In this document: positions 34,258 through 42,233 of the stretch, one piece after another
How positions within the stretch are numbered: position 1 is the stretch's first letter
Layout: each line of letters starts with the position of its first letter
Origin: Planctomycetales bacterium
GTDB taxonomy: Bacteria > Planctomycetota > SZUA-567
NCBI GenBank assembly: GCA_025997475.1
Contig: BNUQ01000008.1
Coordinates: 7,870-71,869 of the forward strand
Reading direction: 5' to 3'
Length of the DNA: 64,000 nt
The notes under the pieces: model-generated
What the model saw: the letters and a program-made list of their open reading frames with translations, nothing else
What the model was told of the DNA's origin: nothing
Database searches by the model: none
Position numbers and translations under genes: made by a program

Positions 34258-35181
34258 CGCCGCCCCGTGGATTTTGTTGACTTGCATAATTCGTAATTGC
34301 TCTTCAATCGTTTCGCGCAATTCCTCAATGCCGGTCGCGGCGCGGCAGGAAATCGCCACGCGCGGCGCGGACGGGAAAAAAGTCAAAGGGGGCGGCGGCG
34401 CGAGGTCGCTTTTATTTTGCGCGATAATCAGCGGCGCGGTCGGCGGCAAATTTTCGCCGATAATTTGCGCGGCGCGCGCGTCGGCGGCACGGTCGGCGGC
34501 GGCGACAAAAAGCACTAAATCGGCGGCGCGCAATTCGTTTTGCCCCCGTGCAAACGCTTCCGCGTCAACGGCGCTTGCCGCCGCGCCGTCCCAACCGGCG
34601 GTGTCGAACAGTTCGCAGGAAAAGCCGCCGAAGACGGTTTCGTGCCGCAACGGGTCGCGGGTCGCGCGCGCCTCCGCCGACACTAACGCGAAATCGCCGC
34701 CCGCCAGTTCGTTGAACAGCGAACTCTTGCCGCTGTTGGTCGCGCCGGCGATGACGACGCGGCGGACGCGTAAAAAATCGCGCAAGCGGGGCGTCGCCGC
34801 CGAGTCGTCCGCGGCGCAAGCGGCGGCGACGGCGTTGACCTGCGCGGGCGTCCGGCATTGCGCGAGCAATTCGCCCCACGCGCCGAAAAAATTCCCGTCC
34901 GTTTTTTCTTCGTAACCGGCGGCGCGCAACGTCTGCAACAACGCCAACGCCGCCGCGCTGCCGCCGTGTCCGGTCAATAAAAATTCTTCGCTCTCGCCGG
35001 TTTTGCCGATTAAGACCTCATCGACAATAACGCCGGCGCGGTCGCGCAACCAGTGATGGCGAAGCTCGCCCGCCGTCAGCGTCCGTAAAATTTCCGGCGC
35101 GTCCGGCGGCAAGCCCGTCAGCGACAAAACGGAAATGCCGCCGCCGCCCAATGCCGTCGCTAAGGTTACGTGGTTTGCCAT
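34237..35181 (-). CDS. MnmE-like GTPase lacking the C-terminal CxGK region
   Basis: True MnmE (about 450 residues) modifies wobble uridines with MnmG. This 314-residue protein has a shortened N-terminal folate-like domain (GGGGISVLSLTG) and a GTPase domain with G1 GATNSGKSS near 143, G3 DTAGW, G4 NKSDL and G5 SCRA. It ends about 20 residues after the G domain and lacks the C-terminal helical part and the catalytic CIGK motif. It is therefore probably a paralogue with another role. The last residues and stop fall in a palindromic repeat, so truncation is also possible. No mnmG is nearby. Confidence 0.82.
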   Translation of the reverse strand: MANHVTLATALGGGGISVLSLTGLPPDAPEILRTLTAGELRHHWLRDRAGVIVDEVLIGKTGESEEFLLTGHGGSAAALALLQTLRAAGYEEKTDGNFFGAWGELLAQCRTPAQVNAVAAACAADDSAATPRLRDFLRVRRVVIAGATNSGKSSLFNELAGGDFALVSAEARATRDPLRHETVFGGFSCELFDTAGWDGAAASAVDAEAFARGQNELRAADLVLFVAAADRAADARAAQIIGENLPPTAPLIIAQNKSDLAPPPPLTFFPSAPRVAISCRAATGIEELRETIEEQLRIMQVNKIHGAAVNRPTL

Positions 35182-35189
35182 TACCGAAG

Positions 35190-35290
35190 ACCAATGAACA
35201 ATGAATAATTAACCGTTGCGGAATAAGTTTTTTGAATGCGGAGCGAAGCGACATCCGCCATTGTTAATTGTCAATTGTCAATTGTTAATT
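35190..35290. repeat. Heptad/core element between GTPase and NtrC-type genes
   Basis: CAATGAACAATGAATAATTA left, GCGGAGCGAAGCGACATCCGC core, AATTGTC/AATTGTT heptads right, reaching into the last NtrC codons (EINN). Confidence 0.75.
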
Positions 35291-36630
35291 TCTTCTTCCC
35301 CGTCCAACTCCCCATACGCTTCGAGTTTGCGGTAGAGGGTTTTGATGCCGATGTTCAGCGATTTCGCGGCTTTCGATTTATTGCCGCCGGCGCGGGCGAG
35401 TTCGCTTAATAAATAACGTTTTTCCACTTCGTCCAACGTCAAGCCGGCGGGCAAGTCGCCGTCGATTTTTAACGCCCCGCTCCCGCTCCCGCCGATTTCC
35501 GGCGGCAGAAATTTCACGCCGACCGGGGTCGCGGTGGCGCGGACGAACGTCCCTTCCAACGTGTTCTCCAATTCGCGCACATTGCCGCGCCACGGACACG
35601 CCGTCAGCCGCGCCAACAATTCTTTCGACCATTCTTTGTTCAGTCCGTAACGGGCGTTGAATTTTTGCAAAAAGTGTAGCGCCAGCAATTCGATGTCGCC
35701 CGGGCGCTCGCGCAACGGCGGGATTTTGATGGGCAGAACGTTGATGCGATAAAATAAATCTTCGCGGAATTTGCCGTCGGCGACGAGTTGCCGCAAGTCG
35801 CGATTCGTCGCGCATAAGAGGCGAATATCGACCGGCAACGTTTCGCTACTGCCGACGCGCTCCAACTCGCGCTCTTGCAGGACGCGCAATAATTTGACCT
35901 GCATATCGAGCGGCATTTCGCCGATTTCGTCGAGGAAGAGCGTGCCGCCGTCCGCCATTTCAAAGCGCCCTTTGCGCTGGCGAATGGCGCCGGAAAACGC
36001 GCCTTTTTCGTGTCCGAAAAGTTCGCTTTCGACGAGTTCCCGCGACAGCGCCGCGACGTTGACTTTGATAAACGGCTTGCCCGCGCGCGGCGATTGCGCT
36101 TGGAGCGCGTTGGCGACGAGTTCTTTACCGGTGCCGCTTTCGCCCTCAATCAACACGGTTACGTCGCTATACGCGACTTGTTTGACGAGTTCTTTGACGG
36201 CGACGACGGCGGGCGATTGTCCGACGAGCGCGTCGAGCGCCGCGCCGCGTTCGACTTTTTGTTCGAGCTCGCCTAAACGCAGGGCGTTGCGGACGGTTAC
36301 GCGAAGTTTGTTCAGGTCAACCGGTTTGGTCAGATAGTCGAAAGCGCCGAGGCGCGTGGCTTCGACGGCGTTGCTGATGGAGCCGTGTCCGGTAATCATC
36401 ACGACCGGCGTGGTCGGCGAATTTTTTTGACTCTGGGCAAGAATTTCCATACCGGAGCCGTCCGGCAACATCAAGTCGGTCAGCACCAAATCGAAATCGC
36501 GCTCCGCCAATTTCGCCAAGGCGTGCGTCTGATTTTCGGCGGCGACGATGCTGTGTCCGGCGTCGGTGAGAACTTCGGTCAGCGTTTCGCGAATGGCGGC
36601 GTGGTCGTCAATGAGCAAAATCGTGCGCAT
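35278..36630 (-). CDS. NtrC-family sigma-54-dependent response regulator
   Basis: A cytoplasmic transcription activator for sigma-54 promoters. Receiver domain residues 1-115 carry DDH and the phosphoacceptor Asp51 in [12 protein letters not shown], with conserved Thr (MITGHGS) and Lys (YLTKPVDL). The AAA+ domain has Walker A GESGTGKE, Walker [13 protein letters not shown] and the sigma-54 loop GAFSGA in place of the usual GAFTGA. A Fis-type helix-turn-helix ends the protein ([20 protein letters not shown]). No cognate histidine kinase is adjacent. Length 450 is normal. The C terminus EEEINN runs into a heptad element. Confidence 0.95.
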   Translation of the reverse strand: MRTILLIDDHAAIRETLTEVLTDAGHSIVAAENQTHALAKLAERDFDLVLTDLMLPDGSGMEILAQSQKNSPTTPVVMITGHGSISNAVEATRLGAFDYLTKPVDLNKLRVTVRNALRLGELEQKVERGAALDALVGQSPAVVAVKELVKQVAYSDVTVLIEGESGTGKELVANALQAQSPRAGKPFIKVNVAALSRELVESELFGHEKGAFSGAIRQRKGRFEMADGGTLFLDEIGEMPLDMQVKLLRVLQERELERVGSSETLPVDIRLLCATNRDLRQLVADGKFREDLFYRINVLPIKIPPLRERPGDIELLALHFLQKFNARYGLNKEWSKELLARLTACPWRGNVRELENTLEGTFVRATATPVGVKFLPPEIGGSGSGALKIDGDLPAGLTLDEVEKRYLLSELARAGGNKSKAAKSLNIGIKTLYRKLEAYGELDGEEEINN

Positions 36631-36687
36631 CGGTTAATCCTCTTTGGTAAAAACGGCGGGCAGTATAATGAGCGGCGGGGAAAATTA

Positions 36688-36803
36688 AAAAGAGCAATTA
36701 ACAATTTACAATTAACAATTCGCAATTGAGGAGTTAATTATCAAAAATACGCGGAGCGATTTTTAATCGTCAAACTCCTCAATTGTTAATTGTGAATTGT
36801 CGC
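36688..36803. repeat. Heptad/core element in a divergent gap
   Basis: GCAATTAACAATTTACAATT left arm, GAGGAGTTAATTATCAAAAA and GCGGAGCGATTTTTAATCG core, CTCCTCAATTGTTAATTGTG right arm. It lies between the divergent NtrC-type and TonB-like genes, so it overlaps their promoters. Confidence 0.75.
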
Positions 36804-36818
36804 GAAGCGACTAAACCG

Positions 36819-38090
36819 ATGCGCGTTATTTTCATTCCGCAAGTTTTGTTCGCCGGCAACGAACGGCGGCGCTGGCGTTGGCGGATTGCCGCCAGCGTCG
36901 TCTTGGCGTTGCTGTTGCACTTGTCGCTGTTTTACGGCTGGGGGCGGTTTGACCGGCGTTTGCCGGCGGCGGATATTTTGCCGGAAACGCGCGCGCGCGA
37001 CCTGCCGTTGCAGTTCGTTACCGTGGACCAAAATTTAATCGACGAGGCGACGAAGCCGGAAAAACCGGTCGCCGAGGGGCGCGTTTCCCGCGAGGCGCGC
37101 GCCGAAAAAATCGACGAAAATTTGCCGCAAGAAAATCCCGCCGGAACGGACGCCGCGCAATTTGACGCTTTCAAACTCGGCGAAATTTCCCCGACCGACG
37201 ACGGCGCTCCGGGCGAACAGATGCAATCCGAACCGGCACAACCGGAACAGATGCAATCTGAACCGGCGCAAGCGGAACCGGCGCAAGCGGCATCTCCGCC
37301 GGACGCGGTGGAGGCAAGCGAAGAAATGAAATCGCCGCCGACGGAAACACCGCCCGCGCCGCCGGTCGAAAAAAGTGCGTCAACAATTAAGCCGGAGGAT
37401 TTTGCGGAAATCAACGATTTGCCGCCGGCGTCCGCCGACGCGGAAATGATTCTGCCGCGTCCGCCCGCGCCCGCGTCGCCCCAAGCGGCAACCGCCGAGG
37501 AATTATTATTGGCGCAAGCGGCGCGTCAGCCGACTTCGCAACCGGCGCAACCGACGCAACCGGCGCAACCGACGCAACCGACGCAACCGGCGCAACCGGC
37601 GCAACCGGCGCAACCGGCGCAACCGGCGCAACCGACGCAACCGACGCAACCGACGCCGGAGCGGCGACCGGTGCCGACGCGCCGGATTGGGGGCGGCGTG
37701 CCGAGCGGCGGCAAAATGCGTGCGCGCCCGAATAGCGCGACGCTGGTCGGCATTCAAAATATCGCGGTGTTGCGGAGCCGTTACGGCGAATATATGGACG
37801 AGTTGTTGCGGCGAATTCAGAACGCGATTTACATTCAGCAACAATTGTCGCCGATGACGTTCACGCGCGGGACGGTGATTTTCACCTTCACGGTCAACGC
37901 CGCCGGACGGTTGGACCGCATCAATTATTTGGGGGCGGAACCGGCGGACTTGCCGCAAGAAACCGGCGCGGCGCGGCGCGTGTTGACCGACGTGCAAAAC
38001 GGCAAACCGTTAGACCCGCCGACGCCGGAAATGTTAGCCGACCCGCTCTTCCAGAAAATCACGGTTAATTTTATTTTTGATAACTTTTAG
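36819..38090 (+). CDS. TonB-like energy transducer with Pro/Gln/Thr repeat
   Basis: TonB-type proteins link the inner-membrane proton-driven motor to outer-membrane transporters. The 423-residue protein has a cytoplasmic basic start, one membrane anchor (residues about 22-42, [20 protein letters not shown]), a long Pro/Glu/Ala-rich periplasmic spacer and a C-terminal TonB_C-like domain ([39 protein letters not shown]). The spacer contains about 13 tandem three-residue units PAQ/PTQ at 37540-37653 encoded by near-identical 9-bp DNA. No exbB/exbD or receptor is adjacent. The start ATG at 36819 is chosen because an upstream in-frame codon lies in repeat DNA. A TolA-like role is an alternative. 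Confidence 0.8.
   Translation: MRVIFIPQVLFAGNERRRWRWRIAASVVLALLLHLSLFYGWGRFDRRLPAADILPETRARDLPLQFVTVDQNLIDEATKPEKPVAEGRVSREARAEKIDENLPQENPAGTDAAQFDAFKLGEISPTDDGAPGEQMQSEPAQPEQMQSEPAQAEPAQAASPPDAVEASEEMKSPPTETPPAPPVEKSASTIKPEDFAEINDLPPASADAEMILPRPPAPASPQAATAEELLLAQAARQPTSQPAQPTQPAQPTQPTQPAQPAQPAQPAQPAQPTQPTQPTPERRPVPTRRIGGGVPSGGKMRARPNSATLVGIQNIAVLRSRYGEYMDELLRRIQNAIYIQQQLSPMTFTRGTVIFTFTVNAAGRLDRINYLGAEPADLPQETGAARRVLTDVQNGKPLDPPTPEMLADPLFQKITVNFIFDNF
37540..37655 (+). repeat. Nine-bp tandem repeat inside the TonB-like gene
   Basis: Units CCGGCGCAA and CCGACGCAA alternate in a run encoding PAQ/PTQ. Such in-frame repeats can change number by slippage and would alter the periplasmic spacer length without breaking the frame. 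Confidence 0.85.
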
Positions 38091-38095
38091 CGAGC

Positions 38096-38190
38096 AGAGT
38101 TTAGAGTTGAAAGTTGAGAGTTGAGCGATGGTTGCGCTTCGCGCTTCTTAAAAATAAAACTCCACTCTCTCAACTCTAAACTCTCTACAT
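38096..38190. repeat. Heptad/core element between TonB-like and PHP genes
   Basis: GAGTTTAGAGTTGAAAGTTG left, GGTTGCGCTTCGCGCTTC core, ACTCCACTCTCTCAACTC right. Confidence 0.8.
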
Positions 38191-38202
38191 CACGGAGGAA
38201 AA

Positions 38203-38859
38203 ATGATTGACCTGCACACGCACACTTTGCTCTCGGACGGCGCGTTGACGTTGGCGGAGCATATTCGGCGCGCCGAAGTCGCCGGCTACCGTTTCTTGGG
38301 GATTTCCGACCACGCGGATTTTGCCAATTTGCCGGTGATTTTGCCGCAAGTCCTGACCGCCGCCGCGTGGGAAAATAAACTGCACCGCGTCGCGGTGTTG
38401 GCGGGCGTCGAACTCACGCACGTCCGCCCCGAACAACTCGCGGACGCGACGGCGATGGCGCGGCAATCGGGCGCGGATTACGTTATCGTGCACGGCGAAA
38501 CCGTCGCCGAACCGGTGGTCGAGGGCACGAATCGCGCCGCGATTGCCGCCGGCGCGGATATTTTAGCCCACCCGGGTTTGATTACTTTGGCGGACGCGCA
38601 ATTGGCGGCGGAGAAAGGCGTGATGTTGGAAATTTCCGGCAAAAGCGGGCATTGTTTGACCAACGGACACGTGGCGCAAACGGCGCGGCAAACCGGCGCC
38701 GCGTTAATTTTCGGCTCGGACGCGCACACGCCGGAACAAATGCCGCGCCGCGCCTACGCCGAAAAAATAATGCGCGGCGCGGGACTGACGACGGAGGAAA
38801 TTTTCGCCGCGTTCGCCAACGCGCAACGGTTCGCCGAGCGAAAGTTGCAAGGGAAGTAG
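38203..38859 (+). CDS. PHP-domain metal-dependent phosphoesterase
   Basis: The 218-residue protein is a stand-alone PHP domain, the fold used by histidinol-phosphate phosphatase and other metal-dependent phosphoesterases. Metal ligands are visible: IDLHTHTLLSDG (HxH), SDHAD, the Glu in AGVELTHV, IVHGET, AHPGLIT and GSDAHTPE. GGAGG precedes the ATG. The substrate is not determined: YcdX/HisK-like and DNA-polymerase-PHP-like members share these motifs. It is followed by a strong terminator. Confidence 0.9.
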   Translation: MIDLHTHTLLSDGALTLAEHIRRAEVAGYRFLGISDHADFANLPVILPQVLTAAAWENKLHRVAVLAGVELTHVRPEQLADATAMARQSGADYVIVHGETVAEPVVEGTNRAAIAAGADILAHPGLITLADAQLAAEKGVMLEISGKSGHCLTNGHVAQTARQTGAALIFGSDAHTPEQMPRRAYAEKIMRGAGLTTEEIFAAFANAQRFAERKLQGK

Positions 38860-38900
38860 GGAGAGGAACGAGAAAAAGGAAAAGGGTAGGACGCGAAAAA

Positions 38901-38932
38901 AAAAACGGACAACCGCGCGGTTGTCCGTTTTT
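38901..38932. terminator. Perfect 32-bp bidirectional terminator
   Basis: AAAAACGGACAACCGC and its exact complement GCGGTTGTCCGTTTTT abut without a loop. It lies between the PHP gene (rightward) and the small basic protein gene (leftward), which converge here. Confidence 0.9.
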
Positions 38933-38989
38933 GCGTAATTTCTAATTCGTAATTATGGCAACTACCAATCAAAAACTATCAATTCTTTT

Positions 38990-39157
38990 TTACCGCACGC
39001 GCAGACCGGTGTGGCGGCGGTGCGGGTGGGTGGCGCGTTCGCGGAGTTTGTTGGCGCCGTAATGTTTGGCGGCTTTGTGCGCGGCAAGTTTCCGCCGCAT
39101 CTGCCGCCGCGCTTTCAGCAACGTGGCGCGTTCGGCTTTTTTCGTGTTGGCTGGCAT
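38990..39157 (-). CDS. 55-residue highly basic protein
   Basis: The product begins MPANTKKAERATLLKARRQM and ends HPHRRHTGLRVR; well over a third of its residues are Lys, Arg or His. It has no Cys, no acidic patch and no membrane segment. The ATG at 39157 is preceded on the minus strand by GAAAGGAAC, a good ribosome-binding site. Size and charge resemble small ribosomal proteins or nucleoid proteins, but I do not recognise it as S20, S21, Thx or L34/L36. It faces a strong terminator and probably forms its own transcript. Confidence 0.75.
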   Translation of the reverse strand: MPANTKKAERATLLKARRQMRRKLAAHKAAKHYGANKLRERATHPHRRHTGLRVR

Positions 39158-39759
39158 AGCGTTCCTTTCAATTTTATTAGATAAATTCCGGCTAAATTTT
39201 CGCCCCAAATCCCGCGCGAGGTCGCGGAAAAATGAGGCGGTAGATTAGGACTTTCCGGCGCGAAGTCAACCTGTTTGACGGTCGATTGATTTCGATTAGA
39301 GTTCGCCGCCGCTTTTAGAGCAATTAAGAATTAAAAATTGATGTTACGCGGTCTTCGTTGGTGCAGTTGCAACGAAGAATTTGAAAAAACTCCGCCAGCC
39401 GCCCCAACGGGGCGAAACATATCAGCCTATGGTAAGGCGCACGCTCTTGGCGCCGCCACCATAGGTAGCGGTTGATTGATAAAAATAATCCGACAGTCCC
39501 GCCGCGCGGTTTGCGGCGGCAAACGCGGCGGCGGCGAGAGCGGTTCGCCAAAACGCGGCGAACCGTCCAATTGCGGTTGGCGCTCCGCGCCGTCTTTACC
39601 TATTGGTGGCGCGGCTGATAGCGCGTCGCCGCTTACCATAGGCTGATATGTTTTGCGCTTTCAGCGCGATTAGCGGAATAAATTGTCAAAACAATCAATC
39701 GCGCAATATAAGTTGTTACACGGGAAACGCTCTTTTCGCATCACATAGGAGTTGGCACG
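39158..39759. other. Gap between the basic protein and the EIIA-CBS gene
   Basis: It carries the divergent promoters, a short AATTAAGAATTAAAAATTG heptad arm near 39320, the complete 285-bp element A copy 2 (39391-39677), and about 80 bp before the EIIA-CBS start with a GGAG site. No gene seen. Confidence 0.6.
39391..39677. repeat. 285-bp palindromic element A, copy 2
   Basis: Starts TCCGCCAGCCGCCCCAACGG and ends CGCGATTAGCGGA. Left hairpin CCTATGG...CCATAGG, right hairpin CCTATTGG...CCATAGG, around a central CCGCGCGGTTTGCGG / CGGTTCGCCAAAACGCGGCG region. Where copy 3 has CCCAGGG/CCCTGGG this copy has paired changes. Confidence 0.85.
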
Positions 39760-40683
39760 ATGAACCTCAGCAAATACTTGCCGCGCGCGGCGGTGCTTTT
39801 GCTCGCCGAAGAACTCACCAAAGAAGAAGTTCTGGCGCGCCTGCGGCAGGCGTTGCTCGCTTCGCCTTATTACGCCGATTTTCCGGCGTCGCAAGCCGCC
39901 GCCGTCGAGGAGATGCTGTTGCACCGCGAAGCGCAACACGCGCCCACCGGCTTGGGAAGCGGCATCGCTTTTCCGCACGCGCGGGTGCAAGGTCTGCCGC
40001 GTCCGGGCTTGGCGATGGCGGTGTTACGGCAACCGGTGGATTTTCGCGCCATCGACAACCAGCCCGCGCAAATCGTCTGTCTGTTGCTCGTGCCGGACAA
40101 CAATCCGCTACTGTCGTTGCACCTTCAGTCGCAGAGCGTCCGCCTGTTGATGAACGCGGAGATGCGCCGGAAAATCATCGCCGCGCCCGACGCGGAAACG
40201 GTCTATCGGCTGTTCGGCGAAAGCGAAATCGAACTGGACCGCTCGCTCGCGGCGCGCGACGTGATGCAAAAAATCTCCTTTGAAATCAAAGCCGACACGC
40301 CGCTTCGTTCGCTGACGCATTGGATGTCGCAACACGCGACCGATTGCGCGGCGGTAACCGGCGACGGCGGGGAAATCATCGGGCAAATCACCTGCAAGCG
40401 GCTGTTTCATTTCGGTCTGCCGGAATTTTTCTCGCAGTTGAAAAGCGTGTCGTTTATCAAGGATTTCGACCCGTTTGAGAAATACTTTTTTCAGGAGTCG
40501 CAGGTCTCCGCCGCGCACGTGATGACGACGGATTTTTGCGCGATGCCGCCGGACGCGACGATATTGGAAGTGGTCTTCGCGCTCTCGACCGAAAATTATC
40601 CGTGCGTTTTCGTCGTCGAAGACGGCAAATTGGTCGGCGTCATCGACCAGCGGATTGTGTTGGAGCAGATTATCAATTTTTAG
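39760..40683 (+). CDS. PTS EIIA (type 2)-CBS domain protein
   Basis: Residues 1-150 form a fructose/nitrogen-type EIIA domain with the phosphorylatable His73 in GSGIAFPHARV. Two CBS motifs follow (VMQKISFEIKADTPLRSLTH and HVMTTDFCAMPPDATILEVV), which usually bind adenine nucleotides. Such EIIA-CBS proteins are regulators rather than sugar transporters. It lies directly upstream of two permease genes, with about 110 bp between, and probably controls or is co-expressed with them (inference). No EIIB, EIIC, HPr or EI is in the window. Confidence 0.88.
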   Translation: MNLSKYLPRAAVLLLAEELTKEEVLARLRQALLASPYYADFPASQAAAVEEMLLHREAQHAPTGLGSGIAFPHARVQGLPRPGLAMAVLRQPVDFRAIDNQPAQIVCLLLVPDNNPLLSLHLQSQSVRLLMNAEMRRKIIAAPDAETVYRLFGESEIELDRSLAARDVMQKISFEIKADTPLRSLTHWMSQHATDCAAVTGDGGEIIGQITCKRLFHFGLPEFFSQLKSVSFIKDFDPFEKYFFQESQVSAAHVMTTDFCAMPPDATILEVVFALSTENYPCVFVVEDGKLVGVIDQRIVLEQIINF

Positions 40684-40779
40684 CGTTCAGAGTTGCGAGT
40701 TTGGCGGTGGAGTTGTTTGTCGAATATGCGCGAAGCGCGACCTCCGCTCAACTCTAAACGCCGAACTCTCAACTCTACC
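40684..40779. repeat. Heptad/core element before permease 1
   Basis: CAGAGTTGCGAG left, GGCGGTGGAGT and ATGCGCGAAGCGCGACCTCC core, AACTCTAAACGCC and AACTCTC right. Very similar in order and sequence to 42114-42216. Confidence 0.8.
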
Positions 40780-40794
40780 CAAAAAGGGTGCTTT

Positions 40795-42114
40795 ATGACC
40801 GGCGCCATGACCCAGGTCTTAATTATTTTCGTCGTTACCTACGCGCTCATCGCGTCGGAGAAAATCGACAAAATCGCCGCGTCGGTCTTCGGCGTGTTGT
40901 TTATCGTTCTGCTCGGGCTCGCCACGCCGGAGCAACTATTTGAGAAGGTTGACCTCGATGTCGTGTTCCTGCTCAGCGGGATGATGATGGTCGTCGGCAT
41001 CTTGGCGCGCACCGGAATTTTTGAATGGGTGGCGATTGTTCTGGCGCAACGAAGCAAGGGCTTCGGGATGCCGATTGTCATCAATTTTTTAATCGCCACG
41101 GCGTTCTTGTCGGCGTTGCTCGACAACGTAACCACCGTGATTTTAATGGCGCCGATTACGATTTTAGTCACGCAAATTTTAGAAGTTCCCACCGCGCCGG
41201 TGTTGATTGGCGAGGCGATTTTTTCCAACATCGGCGGCACTTCGACGCTGATTGGCGACCCGCCGAACGTCGTCATCGCCTCGCGAAGCGGCTTCTTGAC
41301 TTTCAACGATTTCGTTATTCATCTCGCCCCGTGCGTCGCGGTGATTGCCGTGGTGTCGTTGGCGGTAATCTACTTTTTGCTTCGCCGCCGCTACGAGGTC
41401 AAAGAGCGCATCCGCGCGCGGCTGATGGTGGCGCACCCGGAAAAGGCGATTATCGACCCGAAAATGCTCAAACGCGCCCTGCCGATTTTCGCGCTGATTC
41501 TCGCCGGCTTTATCGGTTGCAAGGCGGCGCAACTCTCCCCCGGTTTGGTCGCTTTGATTGGCGCGTTGCTGATGGTGGTGGTCTGCCGGATTCCGGCGAA
41601 CAAGGTCTTGGAGCAAGTCGATTGGGAAACCGTCTATTTCTTTCTCGGCTTGTTTATGTTAATCGGCGCGTTTGAAGTGGTCGGTTTGTTCGAGTATTTG
41701 GGACGGGAAATCGTAACGCTGACGGCGGGAAATTTACTGCTGACGACGATGATCGTGTTGTGGGCGAGCGCGCTCGTTTCGGCGTTGGTCAACAACATTC
41801 CGCTCGTTATCGCGATGATGCCGCTTCTCGCCGGCATTATTCCGACGTTTGCCGCGACGGCGGGCATCACCGACCCCGAACAAATCAACCGGCAAATCGC
41901 CGCGCCGCTGTATTGGGCGCTGGCGCTCGGCGCGTGCCTCGGCGGCAACGGCACGTTAATCGGCGCCTCGGCGAACGTGGTCGTGGCGCAAATCGGCAAC
42001 CGCAACCGCTGTCCGATTAGTTTCGCCGCGTTCGCCCGCTACGGTTTTCCGCTGATGCTGTTGTCGGTCGCCATCAGCACCGGCTACCTTTATTTGGTGT
42101 ATTTTTGGCAATAG
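40795..42114 (+). CDS. ArsB/NhaD/SLC13-type membrane transporter, paralogue 1
   Basis: The 439-residue protein has about 11-12 membrane helices of the ion-transporter superfamily that includes ArsB, NhaD and CitM. Family motifs are present twice by pseudo-symmetry: SALLDNVTTVILMAPITILV with IGDPPNVVIA, and ALVNNIPLVIAMMPLLAG with GACLGGNGTLIGASANVV. The substrate could be sodium, arsenite or a carboxylate; the sequence does not decide. It is followed by a close paralogue and preceded by EIIA-CBS. The stop lies at the edge of a heptad element. Confidence 0.92.
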   Translation: MTGAMTQVLIIFVVTYALIASEKIDKIAASVFGVLFIVLLGLATPEQLFEKVDLDVVFLLSGMMMVVGILARTGIFEWVAIVLAQRSKGFGMPIVINFLIATAFLSALLDNVTTVILMAPITILVTQILEVPTAPVLIGEAIFSNIGGTSTLIGDPPNVVIASRSGFLTFNDFVIHLAPCVAVIAVVSLAVIYFLLRRRYEVKERIRARLMVAHPEKAIIDPKMLKRALPIFALILAGFIGCKAAQLSPGLVALIGALLMVVVCRIPANKVLEQVDWETVYFFLGLFMLIGAFEVVGLFEYLGREIVTLTAGNLLLTTMIVLWASALVSALVNNIPLVIAMMPLLAGIIPTFAATAGITDPEQINRQIAAPLYWALALGACLGGNGTLIGASANVVVAQIGNRNRCPISFAAFARYGFPLMLLSVAISTGYLYLVYFWQ

Positions 42115-42216
42115 AGTTGAGAGTTTAGCGTTAAGAGTTTAGCGGTGGAGTTATTTTTTAATAATGCGCGAAGCGCAACCTCTGCTCAACTCTTAACTCT
42201 TAACTCTCAACTCTAA
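42114..42216. repeat. Heptad/core element between the tandem permeases
   Basis: GAGTTGAGAGTTTAGCG left, GCGGTGGAGT and ATGCGCGAAGCGCAACCTC core, AACTCTTAACTCTTAACTCT right, then a good AAGGAG. Confidence 0.85.
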
Positions 42217-42233
42217 CCTCGCAAGGAGTGCCG

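Noticed and set aside
37506-37997. Leftward frame with an RRLRRLRRL repeat
   Set aside because: Antisense of the PAQ/PTQ repeat in the TonB-like gene.
39755-39775. TTGGCACGATGAACC as a sigma-54 promoter
   Set aside because: The TGGCAC block lacks the GC at the -12 position with correct spacing and overlaps the EIIA-CBS start codon.
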